Part shown: positions 17,567 to 24,633 of the stretch, piece by piece
Layout: every line of letters starts with the position of its first letter
Numbering within the stretch: the stretch's first letter is position 1
Source: Roseobacter sp.
GTDB taxonomy: Bacteria; Pseudomonadota; Alphaproteobacteria; Rhodobacterales; Rhodobacteraceae
DNA: 64,000 nucleotides
Direction: 5' to 3'
NCBI GenBank assembly: GCA_015665415.1
Contig: JADFAE010000005.1
Location: 62,001-126,000 of the forward strand
Translations under genes and position numbers: made by a program
The notes under the pieces: model-generated
Database searches by the model: none
What the model was told of the DNA's origin: nothing
The model's input: the letters and a program-made list of their open reading frames with translations, nothing else

Positions 17567-18636
17567 GGTTCAGGGATGAGCATCAGGTCTACAGAAAGGG
17601 GCTAAGGCGGCAGTATCGCTGGCCCATTTATCAGGTCTTGTTGCAGTTGCGGGTTTGAGTCTTCGTGGATATTTGCCGCAGGCGTCTTTGAGTTTATTTG
17701 GGTATGCATGTCGATGCTGATGGGGCAACAGCGCCTTTGGCCTAGGTTACCTTTGCCCGACGAGCTGTTGAATTTCGGGTGTTTTTCCGTCTCAGCTACG
17801 ACCGCCTTGACGGTAGAGTTACAGGCTGAGGTCTTGGGCTTCCCCCTCGCTGCTGCGCTGTTTGCGCAATGCCTCCAGACTGGTGAGACCGTTCCCACCA
17901 AATTGCAGGAACACGGGAACCCTATCGCCGGGCCTCTGAGGCGGGCCCGTCAGAAAGTGTGCGGATAAGGCGGTGGGTAAACCAGTGGAAAACCCTGTGA
18001 TCAAGCTGTGGATGTGTTGTGGATATTCAGTAAGATTTTACCTTTTCAGGAGTTTAGGCGAATTGTTTTAACCTTTGCCTCGCGGGCCTGCCCTTGTGGC
18101 CTAGGGCAGATTGACTGCCAGTCTACAGCACATGTGCCTACCGAGGAGGCCGGTTCTGCGGGCGGTTGTGGCGACATCTGCACGTGGCGCTGCGCCATAT
18201 TTGAGGCCTGGGCGGCGTTGGGGACGGGGGACGGAAGTACATTCAATTTTGCCCACAAGACCAGCGGGTTTATCCACAGTCCACTCAGAGGTTTGTACAC
18301 AGGCAGAGGGCAAAATGACGCTGCCTTGATGCAGCTTGGTGTCACCCTGCAATATCATTTTACGATCTATTTCACCCTCAATAAGGGGATTTTGATAACC
18401 TAATGCTGTCTTATTGACACATTTTTGAGGTTTTGCTCTTGGCGGGAACGGCTCTGGGCTCAACCAGGGCCTCTTTTACTCGTGCCTCGTCGCCGGAGCC
18501 GGTGTCAGAAACCAGAATTCGATGGTATCTCGCCTCTCCCTCGGCAGGGTTGCGATTGTATCTTGGGAAGACTGCGCACCCACATCAAGGAAGCGGCCTA
18601 GAGCCTTGCGATTGCGGATCTTCTACGGCCGACGGC
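17567..18636. other. Gene-free 1.07-kb region with clustered DnaA-box-like sequences
   Basis: No credible ORF lies here, although the rest of the window is tightly packed. A perfect DnaA box, TTATCCACA, is at 18270-18278. One-mismatch boxes in the opposite orientation are at 17960-17968 (TGCGGATAA) and 18018-18026 (TGTGGATAT). Weaker relatives are at 18007-18015 (TGTGGATGT) and 18293-18301 (TTGTACACA). A TTAACC motif is near 18068. An AT-richer stretch at 18341-18440 follows. This looks origin-like or like a DnaA-titration site, but the usual alphaproteobacterial origin neighbours (hemE, parAB, gidA) are absent. Confidence 0.45.
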
Positions 18637-19071
18637 TCAAAACAGCTTGGGCGGGGCGTCCTTGGGTTGGCGCATGGCCACGATACCGGTGCGAAAGCCT
18701 TCACCAATGCGATCCGCCAGCGCGCCCCATTGCAGGGCAATTTGCGGCGACAGCTCCGCCTGCAACACCTGGTGAAACAGCGCCAGCCATTGGGGGAAAT
18801 GATCGGCCCTTATCTCGGGGCGGGAGACATGCACCCGCATCGGGTTTCCGTTGTAGCTCTTTTCACGCAGGATCGCATTGCGCCAGAACCGGGCGATCTT
18901 AGTCTCATGTGCGGGCCAATCGCCGTCTTGCACATAGAGCGCAAAGACCGGGCCCAATTCCGCATGGGCGCGCACGCAGATATAGAACAACTCCACCACC
19001 CGATCGATCTCAGTGCCGGTGATGTCAAACCGCTTCATCGGATGATCGCTGGTCGAAAGGGGCTGTGTCAT
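18637..19071 (-). CDS. Group III truncated haemoglobin
   Basis: 144 residues. It has the group III features: VELFYICVRAHAELGPVF, then KIARFWRNAILREKSYNG, a candidate proximal His in MRVHVSRP, and HFPQWLALFHQVL. These proteins bind O2 or NO at haem, with roles in NO detoxification or redox sensing. ATG 19071 follows AGGACA at good spacing; MKRFDITG 11 codons in is an alternative start. It diverges from the metal transporter at 19209. Confidence 0.85.
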   Translation of the reverse strand: MTQPLSTSDHPMKRFDITGTEIDRVVELFYICVRAHAELGPVFALYVQDGDWPAHETKIARFWRNAILREKSYNGNPMRVHVSRPEIRADHFPQWLALFHQVLQAELSPQIALQWGALADRIGEGFRTGIVAMRQPKDAPPKLF

Positions 19072-19208
19072 GGGCTGTCCTGTCTCACTCTTGTGTCAGC
19101 TCAGATAGGGACAAATCCGGCAATTGGGTAGAGGCAGCGTTGATCTGTCGCAAGGCACCGGCTGCAGCGCGCCCTAGAATTCTAGGCACCCAAACAGGAG
19201 AGCCCGCC

Positions 19209-19919
19209 ATGAGTGACCATGGTCACAGCCCGCAGGAGATCAGCGCCCGGATCGCTGCGCCACCGGGGCGCGGGGTGCTGCGCGATGTGATCTACGGCGG
19301 CATTGATGGGTCAGTCACCACTTTTGCCATTGTGGCCGGTGTTGCGGGCGCGGGGCTGTCGCCCTTTGTCATTGTGGCGCTGGGGCTGGCCAATGTGCTG
19401 GCGGATGGGTTCTCGATGGCGGCGGGGAATTATTCCGGCACCAAGGCAGAGCTGGACAATCTCAAGCGCCTGCGCCGGGTCGAAGAGCGCCATATCCGCG
19501 ACTACCCTGAGGGCGAGCGCGGCGAGGCGCGCGAGATCCTGCGTCTCAAGGGGCTGTCCGGGCCGGTGCTCGAGGCGGCCACCGATGCGATCTGCGCCGA
19601 TCAGGACGCCTGGATCAATCTGATGATGGAGGGCGAATATGGTGCCAGCGCGGTAGACCCGGACCCGATGCGCGCAGCCCTTGCCACCTTTGCGGCCTTT
19701 CTGGCTGCGGGCATGGTGCCGCTGCTGCCCTTCCTCTTGGGGTGGTCTTCGGCGTTTTCAGTGTCGGTCTGGCTGACCTTGGCGACCTTCTTTGGCATCG
19801 GCGCAATGAAGAGCCACTGGGCCCTGACCCCTTGGTGGCGATCCGGGGCGGAGACCCTGGTGATTGGCGGCGCGGCGGCGCTCTTGGCCTATGGCGTCGG
19901 CAGCCTGTTTCAGGCCTAA
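19209..19919 (+). CDS. VIT1/CCC1 family Fe/Mn transporter
   Basis: 236 residues. The family's first transmembrane motif is GVLRDVIYGGIDGSVTTFAI, with ANVLADGFSMAAGNYSGTKAE in the second. A cytoplasmic Glu-rich metal-binding helical region (RRVEERHIRDYPEGERGE, MMEGEYG) follows, then three more membrane helices. It moves ferrous iron or manganese across the membrane. AGGAG lies upstream of ATG 19209. The adjacent haemoglobin suggests iron or oxygen-stress physiology, but co-regulation is not shown. Confidence 0.92.
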   Translation: MSDHGHSPQEISARIAAPPGRGVLRDVIYGGIDGSVTTFAIVAGVAGAGLSPFVIVALGLANVLADGFSMAAGNYSGTKAELDNLKRLRRVEERHIRDYPEGERGEAREILRLKGLSGPVLEAATDAICADQDAWINLMMEGEYGASAVDPDPMRAALATFAAFLAAGMVPLLPFLLGWSSAFSVSVWLTLATFFGIGAMKSHWALTPWWRSGAETLVIGGAAALLAYGVGSLFQA

Positions 19920-20087
19920 CACTGGCGCGCAAAAGGTTTCGCGCGCGAAACGGATTAGAGGTTTGTAAATAATCCTGAATTTGGCCCTGTTGTGACGTGC
20001 GGCACAGGTGCATGCCGCGAGTTGCGTGCTGGACATCTGTCCTCTCGCATTCAATTCTAACCGTATTGAGTTCAGGGAATTGGAGCT

Positions 20088-21416
20088 GTGGTTCAGGTGG
20101 ATGCAGGCGATATGGATGGGGCGAAAGTCCTGGTTCTGGGGGCCTATGGCTTTATCGGCGCTGAGCTGGTGCAGGCCCTGGCCCGGGCCGGATATCAGGT
20201 GACGGGGTTTGGCCGCGACCCCGAGCAGGCCAGGCGCGTTTTGCCCGGTCTTGCCTTTGTCGCGGGAGATTTGCGCCAGATGTATGGGGCGCAGGATTGG
20301 ACCGCGGTGATCGAAGGCTTTGATCTGGTGGTGAACGCGGCTGGACAGTTGCAGGCGTCAGAGGCGGAGCTGACACAGGTTCAAAACCTATCAATCGCCG
20401 CTTTGGGCGAGGCTTGTGTTGCGACGCAGACCCGTCTCATTCAGATCTCGGCTGCGGGGGCTCGTCTGGACAGCAAAACGCCTTTTATGCGCAGCAAGGC
20501 CCAGGCGGATGCTGCGTTGATGCAGTTGACGGATCACGGCGATATCTGGGTGTTGCGACCGGGATTGGTCCTGGGGCAGGGCTCTTTTGGCGGCACGGCG
20601 CTGCTGCGTATGTTGGCGGCGGTGCCTGTGGTGCAGCCCCTGGCCTTGGGACAGGCCCAGATCCAATGCATTGGGCTGCAGGATCTGGCGCAGGTGGTGG
20701 TGCAGGCGGTGCAGGGGCGCCTGCTGCCCGGGAACTACGATCTGGTTGAGGACAGCCCGCATAGCCTGCAAGACATCCTGAGCCGGACGCGAAGTTGGCT
20801 TGGCTTTGCTCCGGCCCGGTGGGTGATCTCCTTTCCGGGGCCACTGGTGCAGCTGACTGCGAAAGTGGCGGATGCGCTGGGCCGACTTGGCTGGCGCTCG
20901 CCGCTGCGCTCGACTGCGATCGAGGTGCTTGCGGGAGGGGTGGCTGGAGACCCTGCCCCCTACCGCCGGGCCATGGGGCAGGGAGTGCCACCGTTGCCAA
21001 AAATCCTGGCCGCAATGCGCGCCGGGCGAGAGCACAGGCAGGAAGCGCGGATGCTGCTGGCAATGCCCTTTGCACTGGCGGTATTGTCAGTGTTCTGGCT
21101 GTTGTCGGGAGGGGTCGCACTTTGGCAGCTTGAGGCCGCAGCGCAGCATCTTGTCGCCGTTGGGTGGGGGGCGAACCTGGCCAAGATAAGTGTGGTTTTC
21201 TGGGCTCTGGTGGATATCGCCCTGGCGCTGGGGCTGCTGTGGCGGCCCTGGGCCAGACGGGCATGCCTGGGTATGGTTGCGGTGACCCTGTTCTATCTGG
21301 CCGCGGCCAGCCTGGTCACACCGATTATGTGGCTCGATCCCCTGGGGCCTTTGGTCAAGACCTTGCCGGGGCTGATGCTGGCCTTGATCACGCATCAATT
21401 GCTGCAGGAAAGATGA
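20088..21416 (+). CDS. NAD(P)-binding SDR fused to a DoxX-like membrane domain
   Basis: 442 residues. The N-terminal atypical SDR domain has KVLVLGAYGFIGAELVQAL (GxxGxxG), LVVNAAGQLQ and WVLRPGLVLGQGSFGG. The C-terminal third (from about residue 320) has four membrane segments resembling DoxX-like domains (MPFALAVLSVFWLLSGGVAL through LMLALITHQLL). GTG 20088 is preceded by GGAGCT; ATG 20112 is an alternative. The DUF2269 gene follows after 1 base. Such fusions are thought to couple redox cofactor binding to the membrane; the substrate is unknown. Confidence 0.85.
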   Translation: MVQVDAGDMDGAKVLVLGAYGFIGAELVQALARAGYQVTGFGRDPEQARRVLPGLAFVAGDLRQMYGAQDWTAVIEGFDLVVNAAGQLQASEAELTQVQNLSIAALGEACVATQTRLIQISAAGARLDSKTPFMRSKAQADAALMQLTDHGDIWVLRPGLVLGQGSFGGTALLRMLAAVPVVQPLALGQAQIQCIGLQDLAQVVVQAVQGRLLPGNYDLVEDSPHSLQDILSRTRSWLGFAPARWVISFPGPLVQLTAKVADALGRLGWRSPLRSTAIEVLAGGVAGDPAPYRRAMGQGVPPLPKILAAMRAGREHRQEARMLLAMPFALAVLSVFWLLSGGVALWQLEAAAQHLVAVGWGANLAKISVVFWALVDIALALGLLWRPWARRACLGMVAVTLFYLAAASLVTPIMWLDPLGPLVKTLPGLMLALITHQLLQER

Positions 21417-21417
21417 C

Positions 21418-21900
21418 ATGGAATATGATCTGATCCTGCGCTGGCTGCATGTTCTGGGCGCCTGCACCCTGTTGGGGACAGGGGCGGGCATCGCCTTTTT
21501 CATGCTGATGGCGCATCGCAGTGGAGATCCGCGCATTGTTGCGCATACGGCGGGAATCGTGGTCCTGGCAGATCTGGTTTTCACCACTTCTGCTGTGCTG
21601 ATACAGCCTGTGACCGGTGCCTTGCTGGCCTGGGAGCTGGGCTGGAGCCTCTGGGAGGGCTGGATCCTGCTGTCGCTGGTGCTCTATGTTCTGACCGGGG
21701 CATTTTGGTTGCCGGTGGTCTGGATCCAATTGCGCCTGCGCAATCTTGCACAGGCGGCCATGGCAGAGGGGCGAGAGCTGTGCCCAGGCTATCACCAGCT
21801 GTTTCGGATCTGGTTTGCCTGCGGGTTTCCCGCCTTTGCCGCCGTGCTGGCCATCGTCTGGCTGATGTTGGCGCGACCTGACATCGCCTGGTCGCCCTAG
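21418..21900 (+). CDS. DUF2269 family integral membrane protein
   Basis: 160 residues with four hydrophobic segments: WLHVLGACTLLGTGAGIAFF, IVVLADLVFTTSAVLIQPVT, GWILLSLVLYVLTGAFWLPV and FAAVLAIVWLMLARP. The start WLHVLGA is typical of DUF2269. It begins 1 base after the SDR-DoxX stop, so the two form an operon. Function is unknown. It ends in TAG followed by a strong hairpin. Confidence 0.88.
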   Translation: MEYDLILRWLHVLGACTLLGTGAGIAFFMLMAHRSGDPRIVAHTAGIVVLADLVFTTSAVLIQPVTGALLAWELGWSLWEGWILLSLVLYVLTGAFWLPVVWIQLRLRNLAQAAMAEGRELCPGYHQLFRIWFACGFPAFAAVLAIVWLMLARPDIAWSP

Positions 21901-21904
21901 GGTC

Positions 21905-21934
21905 GGTCGCAGCAGGGTTTATCCCGCTGCGACC
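21905..21934. terminator. Hairpin between convergent genes
   Basis: GGTCGCAGC pairs with GCTGCGACC, extended by GGG/CCC across a one-base bulge with a 5-base loop. It lies between the DUF2269 stop and the stop of the minus-strand amber-containing gene, so it may end transcription from both sides. Confidence 0.7.
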
Positions 21935-21946
21935 AAAGAGAAAGCC

Positions 21947-24226
21947 TCAGGCCGCCCGATTGACATACCAGCTTCTGAAGGTGTCGTGATAGGCGGACCC
22001 GACAAGAGTTTTGGCGGATTTCATGATCTCATCCCATATCTCGTCATCAATCTGTTGCGTCATTTCAAAGCACTGAGTGATTTGATTTCTCAACCCGTGA
22101 CTTAGATTGACTTCCAGATCGGCCCCGCGTCTGAGGAACTTGTTGTAAATGCCCGCCGTTCTTGTCGTCGGATGGGGGTCTTTTTCGAGGATCTCATAAA
22201 GAAAAACACTCTCCACAAAAAATTGCTCTTTTGCACATTGTTTGAATAAGGGGCCAAGTTCTTTGTCTTTGAGAACCTTGAACCCGGACGCTTTGGAATA
22301 TTTCGACAAAGCCTGTTTTCTGCGTTCTTGTTCCGCCTCAGGCACTTCTTTCGCACCAACAAGATTGGATCTGAATGCAGCATCTCTGTTTTCATATTCC
22401 TCGGTCTCGATGGTGCCGCCATCAGGCAGAACAAAGCTTCGGATCTTGGCGGCCTTGTCGCGCACGGCAGTCATCAGGTGTTTGGTCAGAAGATCCCTTG
22501 TGTCTTCCTGAAACATCGTCGACGAGCTGTCGAAGGTTTTGGTCGCAGCGGTGTGGATCTGTTTCAGATGCGTTAGAGACGTCTTGCGCGCAGCAGCGCC
22601 TTCTTCTTGCGACATGCCAACGCTCATCCAGTCCAGCGAGTCTTCGTAGTCCTGCAAAGCTTTTTCCAGGTTTCCGGTATCGCGGACAAAACGGCCCTTG
22701 TTTTTCTTCCACCAGGCTGCGGTCAAGGCAAAGCTGTCAACAACACGGCGCGGGATGATATGCGCGTCGGGATCGACCTCCTTGAACAGTTTTTCCAGCC
22801 CTGAGCGCTTGTTTTCCACCAGCCGGATCAAGGCCTTCAGGTTGGCCATGGATGTTTTTTGCGTCGCAGAGTTGCAGGCCTTATGCGAGTAGGTGGCGGC
22901 CTGGTGAACGTCGTCAATTTTCTTTGCGGCATTGTTCAGCTTAATCAGCCGGTCGCTGCGGTCATTGCCCTCGGCGCGACGGGCCTCTTCCCAGGCGGCC
23001 TCCCAGGCCAGCAGCGCGGCGTGCAGCTTGAACTTATCTTTGCCGACGTCTCCGGTTCTTGGCTTGTTTTTCTTCCACCAATCCGCACTGAGTTCTGCCT
23101 TGCCGCCGCTGCCGCTCTCTTCCTCTGCGCCGGGCGGGACTAGTCCGGCCGGAAAATCGGGGTTTGCCGGGAGCTCCTTGGCGACCGATTTTCTTTCCAG
23201 TTCCATTTTTTTGATCAACTCCTGGAGTAAGACTTTGGAGTGTTCGGTATCGGCAGAGGCGCAGATCTTCACGGTCAACCCGGCTGCTTCAATTGCCGTT
23301 TCCAGCTGATAGTTTAGGTAGCTAAAATACTCGAACCGTTTGGGATCCTTCTTGGGGGCCGCCTAGTTGTTCAATTCTTCAAATTGCGTCAGCGCCTCAA
23401 TCAACTTGCCTTGAGGCTTCACGCTTTCGTGCAGATTTTTCTTAGCCCAGACCGCGGAAATTTCCGGTGTGACCTTGTGCTTTTGCACCTTGCGATCATC
23501 CCCCACTGCCGTGTCCGGCGAGGCATAGCGGAGCTTGGCTTCTAAATCGATTTTCTTCTTCTTCGCCAGCAGAGCCAAGTCTTTCAGCTACGTCATCGTG
23601 CGTTTCTGTGTCACCGTGTTGGCGGATTTGATGTTCATTGCGGCGGCTCGGATCACCAGATCCAACGCTTTCAGCGTCTCATCAAGCCTGACAGCCAGGT
23701 CAGGGCCTTTGGTTGCGGCTGTCAGCTCAAGCTTCTTTTCATAGGCTTTCAAGCATAGATCCAGCTTGGCCTTGTCGGTGAAATGGTCGCCGTTGACGGC
23801 TTTCCACCACTTGGCGGAAATGAGCACTTTTGCCGTGTCGGCGGTATCCTCGAGCCGTTTCTTGATGATATTGACCGAAAGCGGGTATTGCTTTTGGGCC
23901 TGCACCTTTTCGGTTTTGACCGTGGAAATCAGCGTTTCCAGATCGCTCTTGGTTTCCTTGTGCAGCGGACCGCAGTTCTTTTGCAGTTTTTGCGCTGCAA
24001 TCATGACATCGTCGATGGCTCGATAAAGGCTCTCCGTCGCCTCCAGTGCCTGATCAAATCTGCGATCTTCCTGGTCGCTCAAGTGTCCTTTGAGCCTGTC
24101 AAAATCCTTCTTTTGAGTTTCGTAAAACTCCAGCGGCTATAAAAGATCCTTGGCACCCTTCAGCATTTTTGGCTGGTTGGTCTGCCACCACTTTTTTGTG
24201 ACGTCTACTTTGGTCCTCGCTGGCAT
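21947..24226 (-). pseudogene. Multi-module helical protein with an RGS-like C-terminus, interrupted by three in-frame TAG codons
   Basis: From ATG 24226 (AAGGAC upstream) a single frame runs 760 codons to TGA. It has TAG at codons 30 (24137-24139), 213 (23588-23590) and 288 (23363-23365), and no frameshift. About five degenerate 95-100-residue modules begin with TKKWWQTN, SAKWWKAV, SAVWAKKN, SADWWKKNK and TAAWWKKNK; each is helical and charged, with a TQK..M..LK-type motif near its end. The last ~115 residues resemble an RGS domain (IYNKFLRRGADLEVNL, YHDTFRSW). The second TAG aligns with Asn in a later module. The uninterrupted 3' part (codons 289-759) could still be made from an internal start such as ATG 23206. 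Base composition is visibly less GC-rich than the flanks, suggesting transfer. Either a recent pseudogene or amber readthrough; I cannot decide. Confidence 0.7.
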
Positions 24227-24633
24227 TTTATGTCCTTCAAATTGGCTGTCGTGTATGATTCCTGCTTTGAAAATTCAGTCTGAATCTGGTTGAGTGGTGT
24301 TAACGATTTGGAAACCAAATTTGATGTTTTCAAGTGTGTCGAACCAAATTTGGCTTCCAGCGGGGGTCAGTCCCAGCGCTAAATTGCTGTGGCTATTGCC
24401 GAAATATTCCGCATGCTTCAGGATTATTCGCGTTGATAATTTACTCTGTCGCGAGCGCTTTACCCCGGCGCAAGTGCAGCCTATAACGCTGCCATGTCCC
24501 ACCGTGCGGCCATCATTATTCGAATTATATCCCCGGCGCTCTGATAGCACGAGCCGCCGGGCAAAGGCGCTTGAGCCATCGCGCCGAACCGAATACTCCC
24601 AGATCTGAACCGAACATCCAAAGGACGCCACCC
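24227..24633. promoter_or_regulatory. Divergent spacer between the amber-containing gene and ileS
   Basis: A 407-base region with no supported ORF, AT-rich in its left half. It holds a direct repeat AACCAAATTTG at 24313-24323 and 24342-24352. The second copy lies within the palindrome CCAAATTTGG (24344-24353). Both are on the side of the minus-strand gene. No tRNA-sensing T-box is apparent for ileS. Confidence 0.4.

Noticed and set aside
17602-17968. ORFs of 86-99 codons in the gene-free region
   Set aside because: No ribosome sites, atypical composition and no recognisable motifs on either strand.
21947-24226. Genome-wide reassignment of TAG to an amino acid
   Set aside because: At least six normal genes in the window end in TAG at the expected C-terminus, so any readthrough would have to be local.
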